Positions 9,601-18,754 are shown, counted from the first letter of the stretch. The stretch: 64,000 nt of DNA from Kistimonas sp964291485 (GCA_964291485.2 OZ220224.1:3348001-3412000); one strand, 5' to 3'. Translations and numbers: made by a program. The notes: a model not told the origin generated them from the letters alone.

Positions 9601-10472
9601 TTATTAGGCGCCTTTTGATAATTAGTATCGCCAAAACGGCGAGGCCTGTCGCCCGTAAATCCGGCAGTATCCTCAGCAACAACATAGATCCGGCCGACAA
9701 GGTCAACGATGTTTGAATAGCCTGTTTTACCGGCTACCGGATGATCACGTGCTTGTGTAAAATCTGCATTGCCCATATTGGCCCATGGTGTGTAAGTCAC
9801 CCCAGGATCATAATAGCTGGTATCAATTTCAGAAGAAAAACCACGCCAGTCATCTAAAGGGAATATTTCAAATGAATTACGAACAACCGTTGCAGTCTGA
9901 TATCGCGATGTAGAACTCATTACGCTTCCGGTATTAAAGGCACCACAAGCTGTATCAGCAACATTTTCAGTTGTTCTATATAATTTGAATGAATTGATAT
10001 TAGAAGAGGTTCTGGCATCATTATTGTTTGACCCCCATTGTCCTCCAGTATGGAATCTTTGGTCATACGCAGTGATTCCAAACCCTGGCCGGAAACGATA
10101 TGACCGAACCCTCATTCCGGGTTCAGCAGTTTCAGTATTGGCATAACATCTTTCTGTACCTCTATAGTGCGTTTCAGAATAAAAACACACATTGTCTCGT
10201 GTTTCCGTTGTCACTTCTCCTCTGGCCCAATCTGTGACTCCACCATCGCCAGAATAGGCACAAAACGGCCAGGCAGGTTGCCACAAATCACGCAATTGCA
10301 TTGATCCGGAATCATCCAGCATCAGGATAACGTTTGATGCTGTCGCTTCAACCAGAAACAAAGGTTTCTGGGCAATGGTCAAGTCTGTCGCCGTAGTATA
10401 ACCCGAGAGAAAGACTCCTCCTGCATAGAGGTAAAAATACTGCCTCATGCGTTGAATCGTCGCTCGCAACAT
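6624..10472 (-). CDS. pilY1: Type IV pilus tip adhesin / biogenesis protein PilY1
   Basis: 1282 residues. A probable N-terminal export signal (1-30) is followed by a von Willebrand A-like region with a MIDAS-type motif, NVILMLDDSGSMQ (~47-60), and a TLLLTDGEWSG strand near residue 460. The C-terminal part (from ~770) is the PilY1 beta-propeller, with MVYVGANDGMVHGFDATTGEE. Asp-rich loops (DTDDDGWPN, DVNDDGKFDEKD) look like calcium sites. PilY1 caps the pilus with the minor pilins and balances retraction by PilT; it also serves as an adhesin and surface sensor. It lies between pilX and the coupled pilY2-like gene. The length is close to Pseudomonas PilY1. Confidence 0.93.
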   Translation of the reverse strand: MLRATIQRMRQYFYLYAGGVFLSGYTTATDLTIAQKPLFLVEATASNVILMLDDSGSMQLRDLWQPAWPFCAYSGDGGVTDWARGEVTTETRDNVCFYSETHYRGTERCYANTETAEPGMRVRSYRFRPGFGITAYDQRFHTGGQWGSNNNDARTSSNINSFKLYRTTENVADTACGAFNTGSVMSSTSRYQTATVVRNSFEIFPLDDWRGFSSEIDTSYYDPGVTYTPWANMGNADFTQARDHPVAGKTGYSNIVDLVGRIYVVAEDTAGFTGDRPRRFGDTNYQKAPNNQIDWWDDHTIFQIQADRILSWGVTYEFREDSPLGPEVIQRIEPRADISDPSEVAKIQQNYANWYQYYRTRMFSVIASATKIVESFPSVRYALGYINGTGLAIDFPSTDFGNVRHNQSIIDKLIDHSAPSGVTPLPNALDRAGEAYRNTGDNAPIISECQLNYTLLLTDGEWSGPQTRVGDLDADGRRGWLSDVALYHYQNDLRPDLANEVPLGDNNTNKKQHMSTIGISFGQIGNLVDTDDDGWPNPPLGVKDDWGNNYFDDLWHASFNSGGAYFSAENYLSLLQQLNSVFQNIINVSSSVAQLAVGSTSLQTKLRIFQARFDSEDWGGDLVAIHIGGDGKVVTEPDGTMRTDWSAKSRLAALGVDGHENRVILTRKRTAGGTTEGSPFRNTAGNTELYDALRVPSDSQVPLDLSTSTASSDPYRHEVLDYIRGKQTFEGEQGFRQRASRMGDVVNSSPVFVGYPNFPYPDVIARGSLYSDFKKKYKARKSMVYVGANDGMVHGFDATTGEEKLGYVSPVLFPHLHELVLPHYTHRYYVDANPNVVDAYFYRDAGKVSGDWKTVLVGGLGAGGKAIYALDVTDPSQFSEANAKKITLWEFTTKNDKDLGYTFGKPLITKMSNGDWVAIFGNGYNSTEDNTQATGDAVLYIVDIRNGDIIKKIATKSGSKTSPNGLSTIAAVDTDNNFVTDYIYAGDLKGNLWKFDLTSSNKSNWSVAFGNSVYPKPLFSAGDNKPITAAPTIGRHPVKGHLVYFGTGRYFAEGDNLRQGQATQSVYAIWDNFSGSSVTPTIDDDDLLEQKILTEFEVEVNTKDVSLRQTTANTIDWSTHKGWKMDLILQQSSVDNFNNGERVVAQAALRNGNVIFLTQKPTGGLCESGGDSWVMEVNAYSGARLSENVFDVNDDGKFDEKDSTYSNYGLTLNPSDPNYPQDNVVATGIKNDGIIQQPTIIPCQSSECKLMSGAGGGINVVHENDGQQTTGRQSWRQILLEE

Positions 10473-10643
10473 TTCAGAATCCTTTCCGTATGACCCAAGT
10501 CGAATCCAGCACGACTTCTACTGCTTATCGCCCAATTCCAGATATCCCTATATTCAACAACTATAGAGTGGCTTTCTCACAATGCGCCACATTTATCACA
10601 ACCAACATCTCAATAAAAAACCATCAGTAAAAATAACGGTGGC

Positions 10644-11216
10644 TCAAGGCGCCATCCTGACCGCAAGGACACTCTGCACCATTGTCAGCGTTCTGGGGCG
10701 ATCACCCGCACTGGCATTTGCCACGGTATAGGATGTATCAGTTCCCAAAGACGTAACTCTGAAATAATAAATTTTTGAACTGGAGGCACTACCAACACTC
10801 ATTGTGTCGTTGATTTCCTTTATATATTCAACGATGACCATGGTAACTCCCATACCAGCTTCATCGACGACATTAGCATTACTCCCTGTGAGTACCTGCC
10901 CATTGGCATACACAGGAACACTCGCCCAAAAACTGGTATTCATATAGCTCGAGGAGAGGCTGCTGTAATAAATATTCTCACTGGACAATTCGCTTTGCAG
11001 CGTAGCAAACGATGAATAGCCCAATAGCCGGTTCTCTATCGATCTCAGGCCAAGCTCCGCATTCTGGAATGCGGTTTCGTGATCCACATTACCACGGGCC
11101 ATTCGCTGCTCCATGATGGCATTGTCCAGGCTCGTGGTCCCGAGTAACGTGAGCACCAGCAACGTAATCAATGCCATAATCAAGGCACTGCCAGACTCCC
11201 GTCTGATCACATCCAT
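10644..11216 (-). CDS. pilX: Type IV minor pilin PilX
   Basis: 190 residues. The leader MDVIRRESG precedes S-ALIMALITLLVLTLLG. As in other PilX proteins the canonical Glu5 is absent. The stretch AFQNAELGLRSIENRLL is typical of PilX N-terminal domains. The ATG at 11216 overlaps the end of pilW by 10 nt, so the genes are co-translated. PilX takes part in the minor-pilin priming complex. A 171-base gap with no recognisable feature separates it from pilY1. Confidence 0.88.
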   Translation of the reverse strand: MDVIRRESGSALIMALITLLVLTLLGTTSLDNAIMEQRMARGNVDHETAFQNAELGLRSIENRLLGYSSFATLQSELSSENIYYSSLSSSYMNTSFWASVPVYANGQVLTGSNANVVDEAGMGVTMVIVEYIKEINDTMSVGSASSSKIYYFRVTSLGTDTSYTVANASAGDRPRTLTMVQSVLAVRMAP

Positions 11217-12397
11217 GGCATGGCACCCAGGGTTCTATTGCGAAGATTAATCGTCATCGACATTTCACGCCGGAACCGGCGATCAGTGGGTGTGTAGGAT
11301 TGCCCAATATAATTGTAGGGCTGCCCGGTAGCACTCACGATAAAATCACCGGTCGTTTCAACCAGCAACCACATCCTGACACTGACAACGCGACTCCAGT
11401 CCGTCACATTGTCAGCGGTGACATAGCGGCTGGCCGCAATCTGGCTGGTTGTCCCGGTGGTTTCACCATAGACAATCTGCATATTGGCTATGCCTTCGAC
11501 CAGCTCCTCTTCCGACATCAGGCTACCATCGGCCTTGATGCGCTGACGATACAATGCAGGAGGATTATCAGCATCATCTCCCCTTTTACTGAGATAATAT
11601 TGAACGCCCCGTAAAATCACCGCTTCCATATTATTCATCGTCGTCAGTTGAGACGTACCTGATGTGTTACCGCCCAATGTAATCTGACCTGTACTACGAT
11701 CAAATTTAGTCGCCTTGACAATCAGCGTCTTTTCACAATCACTCACGATCAGAATTCTGTCGTCTTTATCGCCTGAATCAGGTTCAGGAAACCCTATTGT
11801 CGAAGCAGTATCCACCATCAGCGTGGTTGCTGTCGCACTACTGATATTAAAGACGTACGGTTCTATCCCCCAAATTCTTATCATATCGGAGCCTTTCGCG
11901 GCCTTCGTACTTGTGCCGCTAGGTATGTTATTAGCCTGCGAACCAGTGGTCGTACTCCAGTTGGCAGAAGATTGACTTTCCATATCTCCCCACGACCCAG
12001 GCACCAACGTATCTGCATACGAAGTATTATTCGCCTCCCAACCCTGAATACCGCGCTCAGGCTGAAAGACTGACCCACTGGATGCGATGAGATTGTCAAA
12101 AGCGGTATCTCGCTGACTCACACAGCCTTTATAGCCTGCCACCCTTAAATCGCCGCCAATAAGATCAAAGGTGTAATTGCCCGCTTCTTCAACACTGCTC
12201 ATGGCATCCCTGACCAGGAAATCCCGCTTGCTGTTAACCAGTATCTGCACTGCTCCCAACAACATAATGGCCCCGAGCAACAGCGAGACCATCACTTCTA
12301 CCAGGCTGGATCCTCGCTGGCTACCGGGTGTCATAACCTTGCACTTATCAGGTGATTTGATGGTTGTATCGTCCATTGAATATTGAAATCCAGTCAC
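11207..12397 (-). CDS. pilW: Type IV minor pilin PilW
   Basis: Up to 396 residues. The prepilin motif SQRG|SSLVEVMVSLLLGAIMLLG has Glu5 of the mature protein. A long Ser/Thr-rich beta domain follows, ending with RRFRREMSMTINLRNRTLG, which is typical of PilW. The start is uncertain: GTG at 12397 gives a 29-residue leader, ATG at 12376 a 22-residue one, and the third in-frame start (ATG at 12334, MTPGSQRG) gives an 8-residue leader more usual for prepilins. The product joins PilV, PilX and PilY1 in the priming complex. Confidence 0.87.
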   Translation of the reverse strand: MTGFQYSMDDTTIKSPDKCKVMTPGSQRGSSLVEVMVSLLLGAIMLLGAVQILVNSKRDFLVRDAMSSVEEAGNYTFDLIGGDLRVAGYKGCVSQRDTAFDNLIASSGSVFQPERGIQGWEANNTSYADTLVPGSWGDMESQSSANWSTTTGSQANNIPSGTSTKAAKGSDMIRIWGIEPYVFNISSATATTLMVDTASTIGFPEPDSGDKDDRILIVSDCEKTLIVKATKFDRSTGQITLGGNTSGTSQLTTMNNMEAVILRGVQYYLSKRGDDADNPPALYRQRIKADGSLMSEEELVEGIANMQIVYGETTGTTSQIAASRYVTADNVTDWSRVVSVRMWLLVETTGDFIVSATGQPYNYIGQSYTPTDRRFRREMSMTINLRNRTLGAMPWM

Positions 12398-12406
12398 TCT
12401 GAAAAT

Positions 12407-13285
12407 TTAGGGTTCAAAGGTCATCATGTAACTCAGATCCCCGTTGATATCGAAAACGAACGGGTTATCCAGAGTTCCATCATTGTTGGTGTCCCAGACA
12501 ATCCAGATGGAATAAACCGAGCCACTATTGCTGCAGGCTGCAGAAATGGCAGTTTGTGCATCTGACGCACTGGCAACACTGCTTGCAGTACTCGCACTGC
12601 TAATCGCTCGTTGTGCCTGATTGGATGCCGTTTGTGCAACAGGATCAGAGTCCATTCCCATTGGAAACAAGGCATCCAGAACCTGCTGGGATTTCTCTGC
12701 AGATTGTTTCGCAAGGTCCGCCGCATCTGCCGCATTCCCTGCTAAAGACGCGGCCTCGGCCTGCTGGGCAAGGGCTTGAGCATCGGCAGCCTGACCCTGA
12801 ATGACAGGTGTCGTTCCTGCCTGGGTAGAGGCCAGAGTAACGATCTGGCTGGCAATTGAGGTCGCCGTTGAACTGGCAAATCCCGTACCGCCATCTGCAG
12901 GTGTATCATCGGCACAAACAATACCGTACCCTCCCGGTAGATGACTTTGAAGCAGTTGATTCCATTCCCAAATGTCATTTTGGGCCATCAATTGAGGAGA
13001 ACAACCACTGGATGTATAACAGGGGAGCACCGCACTACTACCCACGATCAATGAATAAAATCCACCATCGACCCCTTCAGGATTAGCCCGCATTCTGTCA
13101 GCGATATTCAAGGCCAGACTGACAGCCTTATGCTGTGCAAAAGCCTGATGATTAATTCGTAGGGATGTCGCTTGCAGGCCGGCGAGCCCTAGCAACCCTA
13201 CGGTCAGGATAAACAGGGTTACCAAGTTTTCAATGAGGCTGAAACCAGCCTCCACTGACTTCGGGCGGAAGGCGTTTTCTGGCAT
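12407..13285 (-). CDS. pilV: Type IV minor pilin PilV with an Ala-rich insertion
   Basis: 292 residues from the ATG at 13285, which has AAGGA 6 nt upstream; a GTG at 13312 is possible. The prepilin site is EAG|FSLIENLVTLFILTVGLLG, followed by the PilV hallmark HKAVSLALNIADRMRANPEG. The usual PilV ending (GSVYSIWIVWDTNNDGT ... MMTFEP) is present. Between them, about residues 137-251 are a low-complexity Ala/Gln/Ser helix-forming stretch (QAADAQALAQQAEAASLAGN), which makes the protein far longer than usual PilV. First gene of the minor-pilin cluster; no fimU or fimT lies upstream. Confidence 0.87.
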   Translation of the reverse strand: MPENAFRPKSVEAGFSLIENLVTLFILTVGLLGLAGLQATSLRINHQAFAQHKAVSLALNIADRMRANPEGVDGGFYSLIVGSSAVLPCYTSSGCSPQLMAQNDIWEWNQLLQSHLPGGYGIVCADDTPADGGTGFASSTATSIASQIVTLASTQAGTTPVIQGQAADAQALAQQAEAASLAGNAADAADLAKQSAEKSQQVLDALFPMGMDSDPVAQTASNQAQRAISSASTASSVASASDAQTAISAACSNSGSVYSIWIVWDTNNDGTLDNPFVFDINGDLSYMMTFEP

Positions 13286-13570
13286 AAATCGTCCTTGATC
13301 GGTGCCGAGCACAGCAATTATCCACTGCTACATGAAATGCATTAATCCCTCACAAATAATCTAGAACGGCTGGAAAGAAATAAAATAATTAGACTGTTAT
13401 CGCGAGATTAACGCTGCAAGACTTCAGATAAACGGTAAAAAAAGTACCGCCCTGCACTAACCGACAGAAAACCGTCAGATATACTGAGCAATTCAAACAT
13501 TACCAGGTATGAGTGTATCGAAAGGTAAAATTCACGTTGCCTGAACATTTATTCCAAGCAACGTTGTCCA

Positions 13571-14014
13571 TTAATCAGCGCCGAGGATCTCAATAATCTC
13601 AACCTGGAACAACAGGTTCTTACCCGCCAGCGGGTGATTGAAATCAATCGTGACGCGTTCATCATCAAAAGCGGTGACAACGCCCGGCAGTTCCGAACCT
13701 GACTTATCAGCAAACGAAACCACCAGCCCTTCGGACAGCGCCATCTCCGAATCAAAATGACTCCGCGGCAGTTCCTGGACATTCTGGGGATTCGGCTGAC
13801 CAAATGACTGTTCCGGCAAAACCGTGAACGTTTCTGCGTCACCTTCCTTCATACCATGGAGCAAGGCCTCAAAGGCATCAGGCAGATTGCCGTCACCTAC
13901 GACAAACGAAGCAGGTTTTCCCGTAAAGGTGCTGTCAACCACTTCACCACTCTCAAGCCGCAGCGCAAAGTGCATGGTCACTTTACTGCCGGCTGTAATT
14001 ACCGGGTTTGTCAT
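13571..14014 (-). CDS. fkpB: FKBP-type peptidyl-prolyl isomerase FkpB (SlpA)
   Basis: 147 residues with the SlyD/SlpA-type split FKBP layout: N-terminal FKBP strand (VTMHFALRLESGEVVDSTF), flap and core (DAFEALLHGMKEGDAETF), inserted chaperone domain (~70-125), then a return to the FKBP fold (TIDFNHPLAGKNLLFQVEI). There is no His-rich tail, which separates it from SlyD. Its ATG overlaps the lspA stop by 4 nt, the standard lspA-fkpB coupling. ispH, which usually follows, is not found here. Confidence 0.92.
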   Translation of the reverse strand: MTNPVITAGSKVTMHFALRLESGEVVDSTFTGKPASFVVGDGNLPDAFEALLHGMKEGDAETFTVLPEQSFGQPNPQNVQELPRSHFDSEMALSEGLVVSFADKSGSELPGVVTAFDDERVTIDFNHPLAGKNLLFQVEIIEILGAD

Positions 14015-14538
14015 GAGTTCTGCCTGTCCTTATCGGTATCAGTCGTCTGGGGATGGATAAACATATCCAGGATCAGTAAGCCCGCGCCCAGTGTAATGGC
14101 AGAGTCTGCCAGGTTAAAGGCGGGAAAATAGTAACGATCGTAATAAAACAGCAGGAAATCAACAACATGACCCAGGGCAATACGATCCCAGACATTACCA
14201 AGCGCGCCCCCCAGAATAAGCGCAAGGGCCACAGCCTGCAGTTTTTCATCTGACCGGAGCCGCCGTATCCAAACGACAAGCACCACACTGACAACCAGCG
14301 CTATCGATATAAAGAACCAGCGCTGCCAGCCCGATGCATCGCTCAGGAAACTGAAGGCAGCGCCGGTGTTATACGCCAGCGTAAAGCTGAAAAAAGGCGT
14401 AACGGGCAGCTGCTCATACAGAGAAAAATGGTTATTGAAATAAAACTTGGTGCACTGATCCAACACTATCACTATCACAGACAGCCATAACCAATGCAGC
14501 ATAGAGCGCTGTTTAGAGGGGTTCATTGATGATGCCAT
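14011..14538 (-). CDS. lspA: Lipoprotein signal peptidase LspA
   Basis: About 175 residues with four membrane helices. The signatures are LDQCTKFYF (a first helix box with Asp), AYNTGAAFSFL, GGALGNVWDRI (catalytic Asp) and FNLADSAITLG (second catalytic Asp). It removes signal peptides from prolipoproteins in the inner membrane. The start was set at ATG 14538 by homology to LHWLWLSVIVIVLDQ beginning about 13 residues in; ATG 14526 is an alternative and neither has a strong ribosome site. It lies between ileS, with its terminator, and fkpB. Confidence 0.9.
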   Translation of the reverse strand: MASSMNPSKQRSMLHWLWLSVIVIVLDQCTKFYFNNHFSLYEQLPVTPFFSFTLAYNTGAAFSFLSDASGWQRWFFISIALVVSVVLVVWIRRLRSDEKLQAVALALILGGALGNVWDRIALGHVVDFLLFYYDRYYFPAFNLADSAITLGAGLLILDMFIHPQTTDTDKDRQNS

Positions 14539-14720
14539 TGATGAATCAATATCCTTTAGTAGATCCCCTGAAAGCAGGGTAACGAACAAGACCAAGAAGC
14601 CAGATGCGATATTGTACCTGACCAGACATTATTTTTTAGATCACATTTCCAGACAACAGTACGCAAACAGAACAACAGGATTCATTGACGTGCTCTAAGA
14701 CCATAGCTGTACAAACCAAC

Positions 14721-14752
14721 AAAAAGAAAAAACCCCGCTATAAAGCGGGGTT
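14721..14752 (-). terminator. Rho-independent terminator after ileS
   Basis: The stem AACCCCGCT / AGCGGGGTT (14731-14752) is followed on the minus strand by TTTTCTTTTT. It lies just downstream of the ileS stop, separating ribF-ileS from lspA-fkpB. Confidence 0.8.
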
Positions 14753-14791
14753 TACTATTACCAACGATAAACGAAAGTGGTTCAGTAACGA

Positions 14792-17608
14792 TCAGGCAAA
14801 ATGCCGAACCTCACCGTCACCCTCAACATTCTCAATACAACGGCCACACAACTCAGGGTGTGCCTCACTGGTACCCACATCTTCGCGACGATGCCAGCAG
14901 CGGACGCACTTCTCAAACGTAGAAGCTTTAACCGCAACCTTGAGACCTTCAAGTTCTGTTGCAGAAGCCTCAGAAGCCTCTGCCAGCGGCTTGAGGTCAG
15001 CACGGGAGGTGATCAGCAAAAAACGCAATTCATCGCCCAGCGCCGCCAGATCCTTCATCAGCGCCTCATCGGCAAACAAGGTCACTTCGGCTTCCAGACC
15101 GCTGCCGATCACACCGGCATTACGTGCTTCTTCCAAGGCTTTGTTGACTGCGGTTTTCGCCGTCATGATCCGCTGCCAGAATTCGCGATCCATGGTCGGA
15201 TGCTCCAGCGCGTGCAAGCCTTCATACCAGGTTTCAGTATGAATGGACGCACTGCGCTCACCCGGCAGCTGCTGCCAGATTTCATCGGCTGTAAAGCTCA
15301 GGATCGGCGCGATCCAGCGTGCCAATGCTTCAACGATATGGTACATCGCGGTCTGGCAACTACGACGCGCAAGGCTATTCGCCTGGGTGGTGTACTGGCG
15401 ATCCTTGATGATATCTAGGTAGAAACTGCCCAGATCCAGCGCACAGAAGTTCTGCACCTTCTGGTAAACATTCAGGAAGTTGTACTTCTGGTAGCTGCTA
15501 ACGATCTCCTGCTGCAACTGCAGGGCACGATCAACAGCCCAACCGTCCAGCGGCAGCATCTCGGATGCAGGCACGCAATCGGTTGCTGGGTCAAAGCCGT
15601 TCAGGTTGGACAGCAGGAAGCGGGCAGTATTCCGGATACGGCGGTAGGTATCGGAGCTCCGCTTGAGGATCTCGTCGGAAACAGTCATCTCTGCGCTGTA
15701 GTCGGTAGCGGCTACCCAAAGGCGCAGTACATCAGCGCCCAGGCTATTCATAACAGACTGCGGTGCAATAACATTACCAATGGACTTGGACATCTTGCGT
15801 CCCTGACCATCCACCGTGAAACCGTGGGTCAGCAGGGTTTTGTAAGGCGGTACATTCTTGATGGCAATACCGGTCTTCAGGGAAGACTGGAACCAGCCAC
15901 GATGCTGGTCAGAACCTTCCAGGTAAAGGTCTGCCGGGAACTGCAGGTAATCCCGCGCATCCAGTACCGCCATGTGTGTCACACCAGAGTCGAACCAGAC
16001 ATCCAGCGTATCCGTCACTTTGATGTAGTTCTCTGCCTCTTCCGCGGACAGCAACTCGGAAGGCTCCAGATCAAACCAGGCATCCATCCCCTCTTTTTCA
16101 ACGCGCAGGGCGACCTGTTCGATCAGCGCAGGCGTATCCGGATGCAGCTCTTCTGTTTCCTTATGGATAAACAGGGCAATCGGCACACCCCAGGTCCGTT
16201 GACGGGAGATACACCAGTCCGGGCTGCCTGCCAGCATGGCTTCCATGCGGTTACGGCCCCACTCAGGAGTAAAGTTGACATCCTTGATGGCTTCTTTGGC
16301 GCGCTCCAGAAGACCGTTCTTGGTCATACTGATAAACCACTGCGGCGTCGCACGGAAAATCAGAGGTGTCTTGGTCCGCCAGCAGTGCGGATAGCTGTGC
16401 TGGAAAGATTTCTCATGCAGCAGACGGCCTTTCTCCATCAGCACTTCAACGACATGACGATCAACCTTGTAGACGTGCTCGCCAGCAAACAGCTCAACAT
16501 TGCTGCGGAAGTTACCGTTATCGTCGATGTAGTTCAGGGTGCCCAGGCCATACTTGCGGCCTACGTTAAAGTCGTCAACACCATGGTCAGGCGCGGTATG
16601 AACACAGCCGGTACCGGCATCCAGCGTGACGTGGTCGCCCAGCAGGATCGGCAGCTGCTTGTCATAGAACGGATGGTTTACGGTCAGATTTTCCAGCGTC
16701 TGGCCGGTAGTGGTCGCCAGTACGGTGTAATCTTCCACGTTATAGCGCTGCATGATGGATTCCAGCAGCCCTTGAGCAACGATCAGACGCTCGGCACCCT
16801 GGCCGGCATCACACTGCACCAGCGCATAATCCAGTTCAGCACCCAGGGTAACCGCCTGGCTTGAAGGCAGTGTCCAGGGGGTGGTGGTCCAGATCACGAC
16901 AGAAACCGGGCCTTCACCCTTGTCGCCACCGAATGCAGCCAGAAAATCGGCTTCATTGCTGACGGAATAACGGACATCAATGGTCAGGGAGGTCTTGTCC
17001 TGATACTCCACTTCCGCTTCCGCCAACGCAGATGCGCCGACAACACTCCAGTAAACCGGTTTGTAACCTTTGTGCAGATGGCCGTTCTCAGCCACCTTGC
17101 CCAGTGCCCGGATGATGTCAGCCTCGAAATGGTAGTCCATGGTCAGGTAGGGGTTATCCCATTCACCCAGTACGCCCAGACGCTTGAAATCCTCACGCTG
17201 GCCGTTGACCTGCTTGGCCGCATACTCACGGCACTTCTTGCGGAAGGTTTTGACGTCCACTTTGACGCCCGCCTTGCCGACCTTCTGCTCCACCTTGTGC
17301 TCAATCGGCAGACCGTGACAGTCCCAACCCGGCACATAAGGAGCGTCATAACCGCTCATGGTGCGGGACTTGACGATGATATCCTTGAGAATCTTGTTAA
17401 CCGCGTGACCAATGTGAATGTCGCCGTTCGCATACGGAGGGCCGTCATGCAGAATAAACTTGTCCCGGCCGGCAGATGCCTTGCGGATCTCACCGTACAG
17501 ATCCATGTCGTACCAGCGCTTGAGCATCTGCGGCTCGCGCTGCGGCAGGTTGGCTTTCATGGGAAAGCCGGTTTGGGGCAGGTTTAACGTCTGTTTATAG
17601 TCACTCAT
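14792..17608 (-). CDS. ileS: Isoleucyl-tRNA synthetase
   Basis: 938 residues, the normal bacterial type 1 length. Class I motifs are HIGH (GPPYANGDIHIGHAVNKIL, ~58-76) and KMSKS (GRKMSKSIGN, ~604). The editing domain has TTTPWTLPSSQAV, and there is a C-terminal zinc finger with CVRCWHRREDVG and LCGRCIENV. It charges tRNA-Ile in the cytosol. Order ribF-ileS-lspA-fkpB is the common gammaproteobacterial order. The 222-base gap to ribF shows no gene. Confidence 0.97.
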   Translation of the reverse strand: MSDYKQTLNLPQTGFPMKANLPQREPQMLKRWYDMDLYGEIRKASAGRDKFILHDGPPYANGDIHIGHAVNKILKDIIVKSRTMSGYDAPYVPGWDCHGLPIEHKVEQKVGKAGVKVDVKTFRKKCREYAAKQVNGQREDFKRLGVLGEWDNPYLTMDYHFEADIIRALGKVAENGHLHKGYKPVYWSVVGASALAEAEVEYQDKTSLTIDVRYSVSNEADFLAAFGGDKGEGPVSVVIWTTTPWTLPSSQAVTLGAELDYALVQCDAGQGAERLIVAQGLLESIMQRYNVEDYTVLATTTGQTLENLTVNHPFYDKQLPILLGDHVTLDAGTGCVHTAPDHGVDDFNVGRKYGLGTLNYIDDNGNFRSNVELFAGEHVYKVDRHVVEVLMEKGRLLHEKSFQHSYPHCWRTKTPLIFRATPQWFISMTKNGLLERAKEAIKDVNFTPEWGRNRMEAMLAGSPDWCISRQRTWGVPIALFIHKETEELHPDTPALIEQVALRVEKEGMDAWFDLEPSELLSAEEAENYIKVTDTLDVWFDSGVTHMAVLDARDYLQFPADLYLEGSDQHRGWFQSSLKTGIAIKNVPPYKTLLTHGFTVDGQGRKMSKSIGNVIAPQSVMNSLGADVLRLWVAATDYSAEMTVSDEILKRSSDTYRRIRNTARFLLSNLNGFDPATDCVPASEMLPLDGWAVDRALQLQQEIVSSYQKYNFLNVYQKVQNFCALDLGSFYLDIIKDRQYTTQANSLARRSCQTAMYHIVEALARWIAPILSFTADEIWQQLPGERSASIHTETWYEGLHALEHPTMDREFWQRIMTAKTAVNKALEEARNAGVIGSGLEAEVTLFADEALMKDLAALGDELRFLLITSRADLKPLAEASEASATELEGLKVAVKASTFEKCVRCWHRREDVGTSEAHPELCGRCIENVEGDGEVRHFA

Positions 17609-17830
17609 CTGTTATCTACCAGCATTGACATCATCACATCGGTCACAGGCAGTCCGGTACAGGACTCCGGCACGCTCTGACTGCAACAGAGTCCGTGTTC
17701 ACATTAAGCGGAATGCAGCCGTTCAAAAACAGCAATGGGGATTGCACCATAAAAAGCACAATCCCCGTCATAGTGGAACCTCACATTTGGACAAGGTTCC
17801 CGAGAATTTATTACGGGGGACAATTTACTA

Positions 17831-18754
17831 TCAGCCGTTCAAAAGCGCCCGCGCCTGAACTATATCATTTGCAATCGCCGCTTTCAGGTCGGCGATGGAC
17901 GGGAAGGACTGCTCATCGCGGATTTTATGGAGAAATTCCACCTGGATCCGCCGACCATAAAGATCACCCTGATAATCGAGCAAGTGTACCTCCAGTCGCG
18001 CGCCCTGTCCCGCTACGGTTGGCCGGGTGCCGACATTGGCCACGCCGTTATAGACCTGATCCAGGCCATGCACCCTGACGGCAAAGACCCCTCTTACCGG
18101 CAACGACTTGCGTTTAAGCACAATATTGGCAGTCGGCACGCCCATGGAACGCCCCAGGCGCTGACCATGACTGACTTTGCCGGAAATCAAGTAAGTACGA
18201 CCCAGCAGCGCATTGACGCCAGCAAAGTCACTCACCGCTAACGCCTTCCGGATACGGGTACTACTGACACGATCGTTATCCAGCATAACGGTTCGGGTAT
18301 GATCCACCGTGAAACCATATTGCTGCCCGGCAGTCTCCAGACGGGCAAAGTTACCGGCACGATCACAACCAAAGCGAAAATCATCACCCACCACCAGGTG
18401 ACGGACTGCCAGGATATCGACCAGGACCTTCTGGATAAATTCATCCGCCGTAAGAGAACGAAACGCTTCATTAAAAGGCAGACACAAAACAGTATCGACC
18501 CCTTCGGCTGCAAGCACATCCAGCTTGTCGCGCAAGGTATAAACCCGGGCAGGCGCCTTCTCTCCCGTGAAGAACTCCCTGGGCTGCGGCTCAAACAGGA
18601 CCACGCAAGCAGGCAAGTTAAGCGCCGCGGCCTTCTCACTGACCTGAGCCAGGATATCCTGATGCCCCAGGTGCACCCCGTCGAAGTTGCCGATGGTCGC
18701 GACACACCCCTGCGGCAGTGGCTGAATGTTCTGAAAGCCCCGTATCAACTGCAT
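17831..18754 (-). CDS. ribF: Bifunctional riboflavin kinase / FAD synthetase
   Basis: 307 residues. The N-terminal FMN adenylyltransferase domain has ATIGNFDGVHLGHQDIL and the SSTRIRKAL motif (~160). The C-terminal riboflavin kinase domain has GVPTANIVLKRKSLPVRGVFAV and a GVANVGTRPTV loop. It makes FMN and FAD. Its usual upstream partner murJ is about 20 kb away (38273-39841), split off by the insertion. The 5' end and upstream region of this gene recur, degraded, twice in that insertion (near 25105-25345 and 31640-31905). Confidence 0.96.
   Translation of the reverse strand: MQLIRGFQNIQPLPQGCVATIGNFDGVHLGHQDILAQVSEKAAALNLPACVVLFEPQPREFFTGEKAPARVYTLRDKLDVLAAEGVDTVLCLPFNEAFRSLTADEFIQKVLVDILAVRHLVVGDDFRFGCDRAGNFARLETAGQQYGFTVDHTRTVMLDNDRVSSTRIRKALAVSDFAGVNALLGRTYLISGKVSHGQRLGRSMGVPTANIVLKRKSLPVRGVFAVRVHGLDQVYNGVANVGTRPTVAGQGARLEVHLLDYQGDLYGRRIQVEFLHKIRDEQSFPSIADLKAAIANDIVQARALLNG

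Noticed and set aside
15824..16864. 346-codon open frame on + within ileS
   Set aside because: It lies antisense to the conserved ileS and its translation shows no domain; it is a product of high-GC codon phase.
17737..17766. Inverted repeat GGGGATTG / CAATCCCC between ileS and ribF as a terminator
   Set aside because: Long loop and no T run on either strand, and it would separate ribF from ileS, which are usually co-transcribed.
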